From positions 1,116,001-1,180,000 of the forward strand of contig NZ_PYVX01000001.1 in the NCBI RefSeq assembly GCF_003056305.1: a DNA stretch of 64,000 nucleotides, given 5' to 3'. The notes under the pieces were generated by a model. The model had not been told where the DNA came from and did not search any database. It saw only the letters and a list, made by a program, of their open reading frames with translations. Below, in pieces: positions 31,981-44,726 of the stretch. Within the stretch, counting starts at the first letter, position 1; the number at the start of each line of letters is the position of its first letter. The stretch comes from Halomonas denitrificans. GTDB lineage: Bacteria > Pseudomonadota > Gammaproteobacteria > Pseudomonadales > Halomonadaceae. The translations under genes and the position numbers were made by a program.

Positions 31981-33801
31981 TCAGTCGGCGGCCACCGCCT
32001 TGCGGTAGCGCCCGACGTAGTCGAAGAGCTTCTCGCGCACCTGCCAGTGGCGGCCCACCTTCCTGCCCACCACGAAGTCCGGCGCGCGCAGCCGGCGCTG
32101 CTCGGCGACCACCTCCTCCGGCGTGGTCGGCGACCAGCGGGCGCCCGGCGCGCGCAGGTGGTCGCGCAGGAAGACCGCGGCGAAGGCGCCGCGCTGGGCC
32201 GGGGTCTCGAGGGCGAACCACTCGGCGAGGGTCACGCCCTCCTCGTCGTGGTAGGTGACCTTCAGGCGCGGCAGCCCGCGGCCGTTGACGGTGGCCTCGA
32301 GCTGCATCCCGGCGACCCGCAGCACCCGGGCGTCGCGCAGCTTGAGCGCCTCGCGCAGCTTGTCGTCGGCGTCCACCAGCAGCGCCCGGCAGCCGTGGCA
32401 GCGCCGGGCGGCGATGTCGTTCTCGGCGCCGCAGTCGGGGCAGGTCTTGAAGCGGAAGCGGAAGTCGCACTGCTGCTGTCTATGGGCGCCCGCCCCCGCG
32501 CCACGCGCGCCTTTTCCAGGCAGGGTCGGCTCGCCGGTCTCGGCATCCACCAGCCCCTGGCAGCGCCGCCCGAAGTGCTCGATGACCAGCTCGCCGTCGC
32601 GCTTGCCCCAGAAGAGGTTGGCGTGGTCGCACTGGGGACAGGGCACCTGCACCGGCTCGCTGTCGCTGTCCGGCTTGGGGCTGCCGACCTCCGGGGCGTA
32701 GAGGTCCCAGGGATTGCCGGCGTAGTCGAGGATCAGGCAGTCGGCCTTGCCCGGCGAGAGGCGCAGGCCGCGCCCGACGATCTGCTGATAGAGGCTCACC
32801 GACTCGGTGGGGCGCAGGATGGCGATCAGGTCCACGTGGGGAGCATCGAAGCCGGTGGTCAGCACCGCCACGTTGACCAGGTACTTGATCTCCCGGGCCT
32901 TGAAGGCGGCGATGAGGCGCTCGCGCTCGGCCGAGGGGGTCGCCCCGGTGACCAGCGCCGCCTCGCCCGCCGGCAGGTAGCCCAGGATCTCCTCGGCATG
33001 GGCCACACTGGCCGCGAAGAGCATCACCCCCTGTCGATCGCGGGCGCGCTCGACCACCTCGGCGATGATGCCGGGGGTGGCGCGGTTACCCGCCGCCACC
33101 CGATTGAGCTCCTCCTCGCGGAAGAGCCCGCTGGAGGACGGCGTCAGCGCCGAGAAGTCGTAGCGCTCGACGGCGGCGTCGATGCGCCGGGGCTCGGCCA
33201 GGTAGCCCTGGCGCACCATCAGGCGCAGCGGCTGCTCGAAGACGCAGTCGCGAAAGAAGCAGGCCTCGTCGCCGCGCACCATGCCGTGGTGGTGGCGGTG
33301 ATAGATGAAGCCCTGGCCCAGGCGATAGGGCGTGGCGGTCAGCCCCAGCACCTTGAGGCGCGGGTTGGCCCGGGCCAGGCGGTCGATCACCCGGCGGTAG
33401 CTCGCCTCCTTCTCGCTCGACACCCGATGACACTCGTCGATCACCAGCAGGGTGAACTGGCCATCGTCGAAGCGCTCGAGGTTCCTCACCACCGACTGCA
33501 CCGAGCCGAACACCACCTGGCGGCCGCTCTCCTTGCGCCCGAGGCCGGCGCTGAAGATATCGGCCTCGAGGCCGTAGGCCTGGTACTTGGCGTGGTTCTG
33601 CTCGACCAGCTCACGCACGTGGGCCAGCACCAGCACCCGCCCCCGGGCCAGGCGAGCCAGCTCGGCGATCACCAGCGACTTGCCGCTGCCGGTGGGCAGC
33701 ACCACCACCGCGGGGTCGTCGGCGGCCCGGAAGTGCTCGACCACCCGGCTGACGGCCTCGCGCTGGTAGGGGCGCAGCTGGGGCACGGACGTTTCGGGCA
33801 T
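31981..33801 (-). CDS. radD: RadD-like superfamily 2 DNA helicase
   Basis: 606 aa (E. coli RadD/YejH 586). SF2 motifs are [11 protein letters not shown] (I), IDECHR (II), LGLTATPYR (III) and [12 protein letters not shown] (VI). Between the helicase core and the C-terminus are Cys clusters CPQC and CPDCGAEND...CHGC that form zinc sites. RadD works with RecA in double-strand-break repair and crossover resolution. ATG 33801 is set by AGGAGG 5-6 nt upstream. Confidence 0.88.
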   Translation of the reverse strand: MPETSVPQLRPYQREAVSRVVEHFRAADDPAVVVLPTGSGKSLVIAELARLARGRVLVLAHVRELVEQNHAKYQAYGLEADIFSAGLGRKESGRQVVFGSVQSVVRNLERFDDGQFTLLVIDECHRVSSEKEASYRRVIDRLARANPRLKVLGLTATPYRLGQGFIYHRHHHGMVRGDEACFFRDCVFEQPLRLMVRQGYLAEPRRIDAAVERYDFSALTPSSSGLFREEELNRVAAGNRATPGIIAEVVERARDRQGVMLFAASVAHAEEILGYLPAGEAALVTGATPSAERERLIAAFKAREIKYLVNVAVLTTGFDAPHVDLIAILRPTESVSLYQQIVGRGLRLSPGKADCLILDYAGNPWDLYAPEVGSPKPDSDSEPVQVPCPQCDHANLFWGKRDGELVIEHFGRRCQGLVDAETGEPTLPGKGARGAGAGAHRQQQCDFRFRFKTCPDCGAENDIAARRCHGCRALLVDADDKLREALKLRDARVLRVAGMQLEATVNGRGLPRLKVTYHDEEGVTLAEWFALETPAQRGAFAAVFLRDHLRAPGARWSPTTPEEVVAEQRRLRAPDFVVGRKVGRHWQVREKLFDYVGRYRKAVAAD

Positions 33802-33869
33802 GGCCACCTCCTGTCGACGAAGCCGCCATCCTACCGGGCGGCGGCCGCCGCGTCAGGCGCCCCGCCCGC

Positions 33870-34385
33870 TCAGCTGATCAGCCCCTGCAGCAGCAGGTAG
33901 CCCGGCACCCAGGCGGTCACCAGCCCCTGGGTCAGGGAGGTGCGCGCCATCAGCGGCTGCAGGTGCGGCCGGTGGCAGAGCATCAGGTAGAAGCCGAACC
34001 AGAGCGACGCCCAGGCCAGCCAGTTGACGCCCGACCAGACGCCCCACAGGCCCTCGGCCACGGCGAGCTGCAGAAGCCCGGTGGGCAGCGCGGTGAGCGC
34101 CACGAAGAGGCAGAAGTAGCCCAGGCCGTGGCCGGAGCTGCCGTTGCGGCGGTTGATCGCCACCCACAGATAGGTGAAGGCGAACAGCAGGGTCATGGCG
34201 GCGGTGCGCACGCTGGCCGCATCGGCGCCGGGACCGAAGGCCGCGTAGGCGGCCACGGCGAGGCTCACCCCGCCGACGAAGAAGTTGATCACCTGGATCT
34301 CGCGATCCTCGATACGCCCCATCATCCACAGGCCGTTGAGCACCAGCACCGCGCCCACGTAGAGCAGGCTCAGTCCCTCATGCAT
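33870..34385 (-). CDS. AmiS/UreI family urea/amide channel
   Basis: 171 aa with about six transmembrane helices. The N-terminus LLYVGAVLVLNGLWMMG and the following IQVINFFVGGVSL match UreI/AmiS proteins, which form hexameric pores for urea or short amides. No urease or amidase gene lies in the window, so the substrate is uncertain. ATG 34385 is favoured over the open frame reaching 34499. A good sigma-70 promoter lies about 55-90 bp upstream. Confidence 0.82.
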   Translation of the reverse strand: MHEGLSLLYVGAVLVLNGLWMMGRIEDREIQVINFFVGGVSLAVAAYAAFGPGADAASVRTAAMTLLFAFTYLWVAINRRNGSSGHGLGYFCLFVALTALPTGLLQLAVAEGLWGVWSGVNWLAWASLWFGFYLMLCHRPHLQPLMARTSLTQGLVTAWVPGYLLLQGLIS

Positions 34386-34442
34386 CGTCGTCTCGCTCCC
34401 TCGATAGCGGCATTCGACCCCGTGCCGTGTGCCCCGGGCGCT

Positions 34443-34471
34443 CTTATAGACCGGCCCGGTCGGCAAGGCAA
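34443..34471 (-). promoter_or_regulatory. Sigma-70 promoter of the UreI/AmiS gene
   Basis: On the minus strand TTGCCT and TATAAG are separated by 17 bp. The inferred leader to the ATG is about 50 nt. Confidence 0.55.
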
Positions 34472-34612
34472 TAGCTATGGAATTATTTTTCATTTTCACG
34501 CCTGAGTGCGATCGGCGAGGGGCGGGCCTTGACCTGGCGGCCTTTCGCCATGATATCTAAGGAACCGATTGAATAGATGGAATCGCCCATAGCCGAAAGA
34601 GGAGAGGCGCAG

Positions 34613-34825
34613 ATGAAAGTGAAGACCAGCCCGGAATGCCCCAAGTGCGGCCACCGCATGAAGCGATTCCCGCCCGGCCGCAAGGACGAGTACCACGTTC
34701 ACTGCGCCGAGTGTAACTACGACTTCGGCCGCTTCGATCATTTCCAGGCGCAGTTCCGCCACGCCATCGAGGAGCTCGAGGAGCAGCTCCAGCGCCGCGA
34801 CACCGCCGACGACGACCGCGCCTGA
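34613..34825 (+). CDS. Small zinc-ribbon protein
   Basis: 70 aa. Two Cys pairs (ECPKCGH and HCAECNY) spaced by 19 residues form a zinc ribbon, followed by an acidic helix (HAIEELEEQLQRRD). I do not recognise a named family. ATG 34613 has GAGGAGAGG 5-13 nt upstream, which decides it over the upstream in-frame ATG at 34577. It ends before a strong terminator, so it is likely monocistronic. Confidence 0.75.
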   Translation: MKVKTSPECPKCGHRMKRFPPGRKDEYHVHCAECNYDFGRFDHFQAQFRHAIEELEEQLQRRDTADDDRA

Positions 34826-34885
34826 CCGCCCTCGCCCGCCGGCCGGCGCGAACCGTCGCGCCCAGGCGCCAGGTGAGCCACGCCC

Positions 34886-34926
34886 AAACGCCGACGCCCG
34901 GGACCAGGTCCCGGGCGTCGGCGTTT
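34886..34926. terminator. Strong bidirectional terminator, zinc-ribbon gene / purL
   Basis: A near-perfect stem of about 18 bp (AAACGCCGACGCCCGGGA with its complement) has T runs on both sides: TTTTC on plus and TTTGG on minus. It serves the two convergent genes. Confidence 0.85.
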
Positions 34927-34958
34927 TCAGCGGCGTGAGTGGCGCGCGGCCAACTCGC

Positions 34959-37900
34959 TCAGCCGAGCCAGGTGCGGGCGTTGCGGAACAGGCGCATCCA
35001 GGCGCCGTCCTTCGTCCACTCGGCCGGGCGCCAGGAGTTGGTCACCGCCCGCACGACCCGCTCCGGGTGCGGCATCATGATGGTCACGCGGCCGTCCGGC
35101 GTGGTCAGGCCGGTGATGCCGGAGGGCGAGCCGTTGGGGTTGGCCGGATAGCGGGTGGTCACCTGGCCGTGGTTGTCCAGGAAGCGCAGGGCGACCTGGC
35201 CGCTGCCCTGGAGGCTGCGCAGGTGGGCGCTGTCGCGGAACTCGGCCCGGCCCTCGCCGTGGGCCACGGCGATCGGCAGTCGTGAGCCCTGCATGCCGGC
35301 GAGCAGGATCGACGGGCTCTCCTCCACCTGCACCATGGAGACCCGCGCCTCGAACTGCTCGGACTCGTTGCGCACGAAACGCGGCCAGGCCTCGGCGCCC
35401 GGGATCAGCTCCTTGAGCTGGGCGAGCATCTGGCAGCCGTTGCACACGCCCAGCGAGAAGCTGTCGTCGCGCTCGAAGAAGGCCGAGAACTGCTCGCGGG
35501 CGCGGGGGTTGAAGAGGATCGACTTGGCCCAGCCGCCGCCGGCGCCCAGCACGTCGCCGTAGGAGAAGCCGCCGCAGGCCACCAGGCCCTTGAAGGCCTC
35601 GAGGCTCACCCGCCCCGCGAGGATGTCGCTCATGTGCACGTCGACGGCCTCGAAGCCGGCCTTGTCGAAGGCCCAGGCCATCTCCAGCTGGCCGTTGACG
35701 CCCTGCTCGCGCAGCACCGCCACGGCCGGGCGGGCCTTGTTGATGTAGGGCGCGGCGATGTCCTCGTCGACGTCGAAGGTCGGCTGGGCCGAGAGACCCG
35801 GATCGCGGCCGTCGAGCAGGCCATCGAACTCGTTCTTGGCGCATTCGGCGTTGTCGCGCAGTGCCTGCAGGCGGTAGCTGGTCTCGGCCCAGGTGCGCTC
35901 GGCCAGCAGCCGGGTGGTCTCCAGCAGCGGCTCCTCGAACAGCGTCACCCGCACCTGGTCGTCGTAGCGCGGCCGGGCGATGACGCCGCAGGTCTCGATG
36001 CCCGCCGCGGCGAACTGTGCCAGCACCGCCTCGGTGTCGCGGCGGTTGACCTGGATGACCGCGCCGAGCTCCTCGGCGAACAGCGCGTTGAGGGCGTCGA
36101 CGGGCTCGTCGATCATCCAGTCGAGCTTGATCTCGAGGCCGGTGTGGGCGGCGAAGGCCATCTCCAGCAGGGTCACCAGCAGGCCGCCGTCGCTGCGGTC
36201 GTGGTAGGCCAGCAGCTTGCCCTCGGCGTTGAGCCCCTGGATCACCGTGAAGAAGGCGCGCAGGTCCTCGGGGTCGTCGAGGTCCGGGCACTCGTCGCCC
36301 ACCTGGCCGTAGACCTGGGCCAGCGCCGAGCCGCCCAGGCGGTTCTTGCCGGCGCCCAGGTCGATCAGCAGCAGGTCGGACTCGTCCTGCTCCAGGTTGA
36401 CCTGGGGCGTCAGGGTGCGCATGGCGTCGGTGACCGGGGCGAAGCCGGTGATCGACAGCGACAGCGGCGAGGTGACGCTCTTCTCTTCGGCCTCGCCCCG
36501 GGCGTTCTCCTCCTGCCAGGCGGTGCGCATGGACATGGAGTCCTTGCCGACCGGGATGGCGATGCCGAGCGCCGGGCAGAGCTCCATGCCCACGGCGTGC
36601 ACGGCGTCATAGAGCGCCTGGTTCTCGCCGGGGTGGTCGGCGGCGCTCATCCAGTTGGCCGAGAGCTTGATGTCCTCGAGCTTGGCGATCGGCGCGGCGG
36701 CCAGGTTGGTGATCGCCTCGGCGACCGACAGGCGCGCGCTGGCGGCAGGGTCGATCAGCGCCACCGGCGGACGCTCGCCCATGGCCATCGCCTCGCCGGC
36801 GTGGGTGTCGAAGCTCGCCGTGGTCACGGCGACGTCCGCCACCGGCACCTGCCAGGGGCCGACCATCTGGTCGCGGGCCACTTGCCCGGTGATCGAGCGG
36901 TCGCCGATGGTGATCAAAAAGCTCTTGGAGGCCACGGCGGGCAGGCGCAGCACCCGGTCCATCGCCTCGCGCAGGTCGAGGTTGTCGAGCATCACCCCGG
37001 AGAGGGTGTTGGTCTGGCGGCTGAACTCGCGCTGCATCTTCGGCGGCTTGCCGAACAGCACGCTCATCGGCAGGTCGACCGGCTGGCTCTCGAAGTGGCC
37101 GTCGGTCACCGACAGGTGGTGGGCCTCGGTGGCCTCGCCGACCACGGCGTAGGGGCAGCGCTCGCGTTCGCAGAGCGCCTCGAAGGTGTCGAGGTCCTGC
37201 GGGGCCACGGCGAGCACGTAGCGCTCCTGGGCCTCGTTGCACCAGATCTCCAGCGGGCTCATGCCCGGCTCGGCGTTGGGCACGGCGCGCAGGTCGAAGA
37301 GCCCGCCGCGCTCGCCATCCTTGACCAGCTCGGGCAGGGCGTTGGAGAGCCCGCCGGCGCCGACGTCGTGGATGAAGCGGATCGGGTTCGCCTCGCCCAG
37401 CGCCCAGCAGCGGTCGATGACCTCCTGGGCCCGGCGCTCCATCTCGGGGTTGCCGCGCTGCACCGAGGCGAAGTCCAGGTCGGCGCTGGAGGCGCCGGAG
37501 GCCATGGAGGAGGCGGCGCCACCGCCCAGGCCGATCAGCATCGCCGGGCCGCCCATCACGATCAGCTTGCCGCCGACCGGGATCTCGCCCTTCTGGACGT
37601 GGCCGTCGCGGATGTTGCCGTAGCCGCCGGCCAGCATGATCGGCTTGTGGTAGCCGCGCCGCTCGATGCCGTCACGGCCCAGGGCGTCCTGCTCGTAGGT
37701 GCGGAAGACGCCGGCGAGGTTCGGGCGACCGAACTCGTTGTTGAAGGCGGCGCCGCCGATCGGCCCCTCGAGCATGATCTCGAGCGCCGACTGGATGCGC
37801 TCGGGCTTGCCGTAGTCGAAGGCCTCCCAGGGCTGCACGAACTCGGGGATGCGCAGGTTGGAGACGGTGAAGCCGGTCAGGCCCGCCTTGGGCTTGCCGC

Positions 37901-38894
37901 CGATGCCGGTGGCGCCCTCGTCGCGGATCTCGCCGCCGGCGCCGGTGGCCGCGCCCGGATGCGGCGCGATGGCCGTGGGGTGGTTGTGGGTCTCCACCTT
38001 CATCAGGATCTGGATCGGCTCGTGGGTGGCACCGTAGACGGCGCGCTCCTCGCCCCGGCCGGTCAGCGGCGCGGGATAGAAGCGCGGCGCCTCCGAGCCC
38101 CGGATCACCGCCGCGTTGTCGCTGTAGGCGGAGAGGATGTCGCCGGGCGAGCGCTCGTGGGTGTTCTTGATCATCTTGAACAGCGAGCGCTCCTGGGGCT
38201 CGCCGTCGACCAGCCAGTCGGCGTTGAAGATCTTGTGGCGGCAGTGCTCGGAGTTGGCCTGGGCGAACATCATCAGCTCGACGTCCGCGGGGTTGCGGCC
38301 CAGCTCGCGGAACGCCTCGCAGAGGTAGTCGATCTCGTCCTCGGCCAGCGCCAGCCCCAGCTCGACGTTGGCGACCTCGAGGGCCTCGCGGCCGCCTTCG
38401 AGGATGTCCACGCTGCCCAGCGGCGCCGGTTCGTGATGGGCGAAGAGTTGGGCGGCGTCGGAGGGGTCGGCCAGCACGGTCTCGGTCATGCGGTCGTGCA
38501 GGGCGGCCCGGAGGCTCTCGAAGGCGGTCTCGGCGAGGGTCCCGGCCACCTTGACCCGATAGGCGACGCCGCGCTCGATGCGCCGCACCCGGCCAAGCCC
38601 GCAGTTGTGGGCGATGTCGGTGGCCTTGGAGGACCAGGGCGACTGGGTGCCGATGCGCGGCACCACGAGGAACAGCTGGCCTTCGCCTTGGGCCGCCTCC
38701 TCGCGCGCGGGACCGTAGTCGAGCAGCTGCTCCAGCAGGCGCCGCTCGCCCTCGTCCAGGTCGCCGTCATGGTCGACGAAGTGAACGTAGTCGGCCTGCA
38801 GGGACTCGACCTCGGGAACGGATGCGCGCAGGGCGTCCAACAGCTTGGCATGACGGAAAGCAGATAGGGCGGGCGCGCCTCGCAGTTCGAGCAT
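34959..38894 (-). CDS. purL: Phosphoribosylformylglycinamidine synthase (FGAM synthase)
   Basis: 1311 aa (E. coli 1295). The fused enzyme has an N-terminal PurS-like region, two FGAM-synthase halves ([27 protein letters not shown] region, seen as [10 protein letters not shown]) and a C-terminal glutamine amidotransferase with nucleophile Cys in LGVCNGCQM and the His/Glu pair in PHPERV. In the amidotransferase the motif reads [12 protein letters not shown], where GEG is usual. ATG 38894 (protein [10 protein letters not shown]) matches the family start; the frame is open to 39227 as a shadow of mltF. Confidence 0.97.
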   Translation of the reverse strand: MLELRGAPALSAFRHAKLLDALRASVPEVESLQADYVHFVDHDGDLDEGERRLLEQLLDYGPAREEAAQGEGQLFLVVPRIGTQSPWSSKATDIAHNCGLGRVRRIERGVAYRVKVAGTLAETAFESLRAALHDRMTETVLADPSDAAQLFAHHEPAPLGSVDILEGGREALEVANVELGLALAEDEIDYLCEAFRELGRNPADVELMMFAQANSEHCRHKIFNADWLVDGEPQERSLFKMIKNTHERSPGDILSAYSDNAAVIRGSEAPRFYPAPLTGRGEERAVYGATHEPIQILMKVETHNHPTAIAPHPGAATGAGGEIRDEGATGIGGKPKAGLTGFTVSNLRIPEFVQPWEAFDYGKPERIQSALEIMLEGPIGGAAFNNEFGRPNLAGVFRTYEQDALGRDGIERRGYHKPIMLAGGYGNIRDGHVQKGEIPVGGKLIVMGGPAMLIGLGGGAASSMASGASSADLDFASVQRGNPEMERRAQEVIDRCWALGEANPIRFIHDVGAGGLSNALPELVKDGERGGLFDLRAVPNAEPGMSPLEIWCNEAQERYVLAVAPQDLDTFEALCERERCPYAVVGEATEAHHLSVTDGHFESQPVDLPMSVLFGKPPKMQREFSRQTNTLSGVMLDNLDLREAMDRVLRLPAVASKSFLITIGDRSITGQVARDQMVGPWQVPVADVAVTTASFDTHAGEAMAMGERPPVALIDPAASARLSVAEAITNLAAAPIAKLEDIKLSANWMSAADHPGENQALYDAVHAVGMELCPALGIAIPVGKDSMSMRTAWQEENARGEAEEKSVTSPLSLSITGFAPVTDAMRTLTPQVNLEQDESDLLLIDLGAGKNRLGGSALAQVYGQVGDECPDLDDPEDLRAFFTVIQGLNAEGKLLAYHDRSDGGLLVTLLEMAFAAHTGLEIKLDWMIDEPVDALNALFAEELGAVIQVNRRDTEAVLAQFAAAGIETCGVIARPRYDDQVRVTLFEEPLLETTRLLAERTWAETSYRLQALRDNAECAKNEFDGLLDGRDPGLSAQPTFDVDEDIAAPYINKARPAVAVLREQGVNGQLEMAWAFDKAGFEAVDVHMSDILAGRVSLEAFKGLVACGGFSYGDVLGAGGGWAKSILFNPRAREQFSAFFERDDSFSLGVCNGCQMLAQLKELIPGAEAWPRFVRNESEQFEARVSMVQVEESPSILLAGMQGSRLPIAVAHGEGRAEFRDSAHLRSLQGSGQVALRFLDNHGQVTTRYPANPNGSPSGITGLTTPDGRVTIMMPHPERVVRAVTNSWRPAEWTKDGAWMRLFRNARTWLG

Positions 38895-39051
38895 ATCCTG
38901 GAGCCTCTGATACAGGGGGGAATTCGGGGCCGCGGCCGGCGGCAACGAGCGCACATGATACTGGAAAGCGCCGGGCGCGAGAAATCGCCAGAGGTGACAG
39001 CCATCGATCCGCTGGTTATGGTTGACGGTCTCATCGCCGCACACCGCTCCT

Positions 39052-41904
<2,853 letters not shown>

Positions 41905-41905
41905 C

Positions 41906-41935
41906 TTGGCAGCGCGCCCGGCCCGGCGCTATCCT
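41906..41935 (+). promoter_or_regulatory. Sigma-70 promoter of tRNA-Thr
   Basis: TTGGCA and TATCCT are separated by 18 bp and lie just upstream of the tRNA. The -35 begins two bases past the tesB stop. Confidence 0.55.
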
Positions 41936-41943
41936 GCCTCTGC

Positions 41944-42019
41944 GCCGCAATAGCTCAGCTGGTAGAGCAACGCACTCGTAATGCGTAGGTCGGAGGTTCG
42001 AGTCCTCTTTGCGGCACCA
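41944..42019 (+). tRNA. tRNA-Thr (CGU)
   Basis: 76 nt including CCA. The acceptor stem is GCCGCAA with TTGCGGC, the anticodon loop is CTCGTAA (anticodon CGT) closed by ACGCA/TGCGT, and the T arm contains GGTTCGAGTCC. It reads ACG codons. Confidence 0.97.
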
Positions 42020-42031
42020 GAAAGATCACGA

Positions 42032-42069
42032 AAAAACGGCCACTACCCCTCGGGGCGGTGGCCGTTTTT
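42032..42069. terminator. Terminator after tRNA-Thr, bidirectional
   Basis: A 12-bp stem (AAAAACGGCCAC) carries an inner CCCC/GGGG hairpin and ends in TTTTT on the plus strand and TTTTTT on the minus strand. It also serves the convergent gene at 42114. Confidence 0.88.
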
Positions 42070-42113
42070 CATGGACGCCCGAGGTCCCGACAGGGAGCCC
42101 GCTTAGCCGGTGA

Positions 42114-42608
42114 TCACCCGTTGCTGAAGTAATCGACCCGGCCATCGCAGGTGCTGACGTAATCGGGCAGGTCGTCGCGGCGGTCGTACCAGTGCATCGT
42201 CTTGCAGCGGGAGCCATATCCCCCGCTGGTATCCACGTCGTCCGGCGTGCCGAGAATGTCGATCACGTCCTTCTCTTCCATGCCGATCAGGATGGTCCCG
42301 CGGCTGCGGGCCTTGACCAGCTCGTTACGGCTGATGCCCATGCCCCGGGCGCGTTCGGCCACCGAGCTCGGGCCCGACGAGGGTCGCGTGGATGCGGTGC
42401 CTCGAGGGTCGCCACCGGCCCGGGAGCGGTCGGTGTCGGGCAGCGGGGAGAACGAACGCGGCTCGGGCGCCTCGTAATGGGAGACGCCGCCGCCCTGGAA
42501 GGCCTCGCCTCCCGGGCAGCGGTCGCGGTAGGAACCGTCCGGGCACTTCATGATCTGCGCCTGCCCCATCAGCGGCAGGAGCAGCAACGCCATCGCCATG
42601 TATCGCAT
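42114..42608 (-). CDS. Exported protein of unknown function with BamE/SmpA-like C-terminus
   Basis: 164 aa. A signal peptide (MAMALLLLPLMGQAQ) is followed by IMKCPDGSYRDRCPGG, which resembles the start of DUF4124-type envelope proteins. A Ser/Pro-rich linker leads to a C-terminal domain with GTILIGMEEKDVIDILGTPDDV, seen here in part, like the helix-turn of SmpA/OmlA/BamE folds. Four Cys could pair in the periplasm. The ATG 42608 is preceded by AAGGAGGAG. No specific role can be assigned. Confidence 0.7.
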   Translation of the reverse strand: MRYMAMALLLLPLMGQAQIMKCPDGSYRDRCPGGEAFQGGGVSHYEAPEPRSFSPLPDTDRSRAGGDPRGTASTRPSSGPSSVAERARGMGISRNELVKARSRGTILIGMEEKDVIDILGTPDDVDTSGGYGSRCKTMHWYDRRDDLPDYVSTCDGRVDYFSNG

Positions 42609-42753
42609 GCGCTCCTCCTTGGCAGACCCACAGGGTAGCAGCCTGCCAGGGGAACCCGGCGCCGGATGGGCGTTCGCTGACGCCAGGCGTCGGCGATCTC
42701 GTCGGTTGCCGCGCCGTCGTCATGCCCGCGGGATGACGACGGCGGGTCGTGCC

Positions 42754-43833
42754 TCAGTACTCGCCCAGCAGCTGCTCCAGGCGGAAGACGGCCGCTGAGA
42801 GCTCACCGAAGCTCATCGCCGGCTGCGCCGGGGCCTCGGCCGAGGGCCAGGCCTGCAGCACCTCGTCGTAGGCGCTCAGCAGGGTCTGGTAGCCCTCGGC
42901 GTCCTGGCCTTCGCCGAACACCTCGCCCTGGCGCTCGAGCAGCTGGCGTCCCACCTGCATCATGCCGCGCCCGTCCTGATACTCGACGACGTTGGAGAAC
43001 TCGCCCTCCTCGACGGCCTCGGCATACTCGTACAGCGAGGCGGTGATCAGGGCGCGATGCACCCGGCTGACGAAGGCCGGGTCCTCGAGCAGCGCTGCCT
43101 CGGTGGTGGCCATGGCCTCCTCGAGGGTGGTCTCGACCTCGGCGTAGCGCGATTCGAGCGCCTCCCAGCCCAGCCCCTCGCGGGCGCCCTGCTCGAGGGT
43201 CTCGAGCGAGGCGTGGACGGCCTCGTCGACGCCCCGGGACGCCAGGGCTGACTCCACGGACGGGTACTGCTCGTCCAGAGGATGAGCGAAGTGCACCACG
43301 GCGGCGTCCTTCTCACCCTGGCGGTAGAGCTCGCGGGCGACCTCGAGATGTCCCTGCATCATGGCCAGGCGGGTGTAGGTGACGCCGGGGTTGTCGGCGG
43401 GTGCTGCGGCGTTCTCGCCGCCTTCACCGCCCTCGCCGCCTTCGCCACCTTCGCCACCTTCACCGCCCTGGGCAGCCTCCCAGCCGGAGAAGACCGCCAG
43501 CGGATCGGGGCCCAGGCCACCGCCTTCTCCGCCTTCTCCGCCTTCTCCGCCTTCTCCGCCTTCTCCGCCTTCTCCGCCTTCTCCGCCTTCATGATGACGG
43601 CCCTGCTCGCCGCCTTCACCACCCTCGTGGTGCTGGCTCTGCTCGCCGCCTTCGCCACCCTCGTGGTGACGGCCCTGCTCGCCGCCTTCGCCACCCTCGT
43701 GGTGCTGGCTCTGCTCGGCGGCGTTCATCTCGCCCTCGTGGGCCTCGACGCTGTCGGCCCAGCCGGCGCTCGCTGTGCCCAGCAGGACACTCGTTCCGAC
43801 GCCGATCCAGAGCTTGGTGCGGGTAGTGGCCAT
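42754..43833 (-). CDS. Exported Gly-Gly-Glu/His repeat protein
   Basis: 359 aa. A signal peptide (about residues 1-26, ending ASAGWA) leads into repeats at 41-108: 12-residue units of the type QSQHHEGGEGGE / QGRHHEGGEGGE alternate four times, then pure GGE triplets follow. A second GGE block lies at 126-143. The C-terminal about 200 residues are helical, with HLEVARELYRQGEKDAAVVH and HPLDEQYP. I do not recognise a named family. The His- and Glu-rich repeats suggest metal binding in the periplasm. It is divergent from piuC with a Fur-like box between, which supports an iron link (inference). ATG 43833 has GAGAGGAAG upstream. Confidence 0.75.
   Translation of the reverse strand: MATTRTKLWIGVGTSVLLGTASAGWADSVEAHEGEMNAAEQSQHHEGGEGGEQGRHHEGGEGGEQSQHHEGGEGGEQGRHHEGGEGGEGGEGGEGGEGGEGGEGGGLGPDPLAVFSGWEAAQGGEGGEGGEGGEGGEGGENAAAPADNPGVTYTRLAMMQGHLEVARELYRQGEKDAAVVHFAHPLDEQYPSVESALASRGVDEAVHASLETLEQGAREGLGWEALESRYAEVETTLEEAMATTEAALLEDPAFVSRVHRALITASLYEYAEAVEEGEFSNVVEYQDGRGMMQVGRQLLERQGEVFGEGQDAEGYQTLLSAYDEVLQAWPSAEAPAQPAMSFGELSAAVFRLEQLLGEY
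43405..43458 (-). repeat. Second GGE-encoding 9-bp tandem repeat block
   Basis: About six 9-bp units encode Gly-Gly-Glu within the exported repeat protein (residues 126-143). The bases vary slightly from unit to unit. Confidence 0.75.
43510..43713 (-). repeat. Nested 36-bp and 9-bp coding repeats
   Basis: Four 36-bp units (alternating two types, so also two 72-bp units) run into about seven nearly identical 9-bp units GGCGGAGAA. Uniform codons in the 9-bp array point to recent slippage or duplication. Confidence 0.85.
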
Positions 43834-43925
43834 GATGCGCGCTTCCTCTCGTTGCATGGGTCTCGTGACATGAAGTTGGGCGGCAGACACCGCGACGAAA
43901 CGATAGTACCGCTCGACTACGGAAC

Positions 43926-43944
43926 GCAAATCCTTTTCATTAAG
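43926..43944. promoter_or_regulatory. Candidate Fur box between the repeat-protein gene and piuC
   Basis: GCAAATCCTTTTCATTAAG matches the 19-bp Fur consensus at about 11 positions, with the typical GCAAAT...TCATT arms. It lies next to TATACT (43946-43951), a candidate -10 for piuC, in the divergent gap. Confidence 0.5.
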
Positions 43945-43981
43945 ATATACTGGGGCTACCCCCACCCCCATGGAGTCGATC

Positions 43982-44656
43982 GTGATCCTCTGCATCGCCC
44001 AGATCATTCCCGAGGAACTGCTTCAGCGCATCCAGTCCACCCTGGCCGACACGCCCTTCCAGGACGGGCGCGAGACCGCCGGCTGGCATGCCCGCACGGT
44101 CAAGCACAACCGCCAGGCCGAGGGTAGCCATCCCGCCGTCAGCGCGCTGCGCGAGGAGGTGGCCGGCCACCTCCAGCGCCATGCGCTGTTCCAGATGGCG
44201 GTGCGTCCGCGCCGCATGAAGCCGCTGATGTTCAGCCGCTACGAGACGGGCATGAGCTACGGCAACCACGTCGACGACGCGATCATGGGCAGTCCCGCCG
44301 GCGCCATGCGCACCGACATCTCCTTCACCCTCTTCCTCGGCGACCCGGCCAGCTACGACGGCGGTGAGCTGCTGATCGAGACCACCGGCGGCGAGCAGAC
44401 CTTCAAGCTGCCGGCCGGCTCGCTGGTACTCTACCCCTCCTCGACCCTGCACCGGGTCGAGCCGGTCACCCGGGGCGAGCGCCTGGCGGCGGTCGGCTGG
44501 GCGCAGAGCCTGGTCCGCGACCCCCAGCAGCGGGAGGTGCTCTTCGACCTGGACTCCACCCGCCGGCGCCTCTTCGAGGAGAGCGGCAAGACCGCGACCT
44601 TCGACACCCTCTCGAAGAGCCTCGCCAACCTGCTGCGGATGTGGGCCGACACCTGA
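43982..44656 (+). CDS. piuC: Fe(II)/2-oxoglutarate PKHD-type hydroxylase PiuC
   Basis: 224 aa. A double-stranded beta-helix dioxygenase has the iron ligands in YGNHVDDA (HxD) and STLHRVEPV (distal His), and Arg in TRGERLAAVGW for 2-oxoglutarate. PiuC/YbiX proteins accompany TonB siderophore receptors and are Fur-controlled in other bacteria; no receptor gene is adjacent here. I chose GTG 43982 because GGAG lies 6 nt upstream and the N-terminus MILCIAQIIP then matches the family. ATG 43970 would add 4 residues. The 3' end carries a tandem repeat across the stop. Confidence 0.88.
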   Translation: MILCIAQIIPEELLQRIQSTLADTPFQDGRETAGWHARTVKHNRQAEGSHPAVSALREEVAGHLQRHALFQMAVRPRRMKPLMFSRYETGMSYGNHVDDAIMGSPAGAMRTDISFTLFLGDPASYDGGELLIETTGGEQTFKLPAGSLVLYPSSTLHRVEPVTRGERLAAVGWAQSLVRDPQQREVLFDLDSTRRRLFEESGKTATFDTLSKSLANLLRMWADT

Positions 44657-44703
44657 GGCGGGTGTGGGCCGACATCTGAGGCGGATGTGGGCCGACACTT
44701 GAG
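44635..44703 (+). repeat. Three tandem 23-bp repeats spanning the piuC stop codon
   Basis: The unit (starting GCGGATGTGGGCCGACAC and ending TGAG) occurs at 44635, 44658 and 44681 with one or two base changes. The first copy holds the last codons and TGA of piuC; the other two are untranslated. A period of 23 changes frame, so only copy one codes. Confidence 0.92.
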
Positions 44704-44726
44704 GCGTCGCCCCGCCGGCGGGCGCC

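Noticed and set aside
35634..38867. Open frame of 1077 codons opposite purL.
   Set aside because: Antisense shadow; purL is a full-length conserved gene.
43510..43713. CRISPR-like array from the regular repeats.
   Set aside because: The repeats are contiguous 9- and 36-bp coding units with no unique spacers and no cas genes.
44635..44703. Phage attachment site or IS end for the 23-bp repeats.
   Set aside because: Directly contiguous copies with no integrase or transposase nearby; slippage explains them better.
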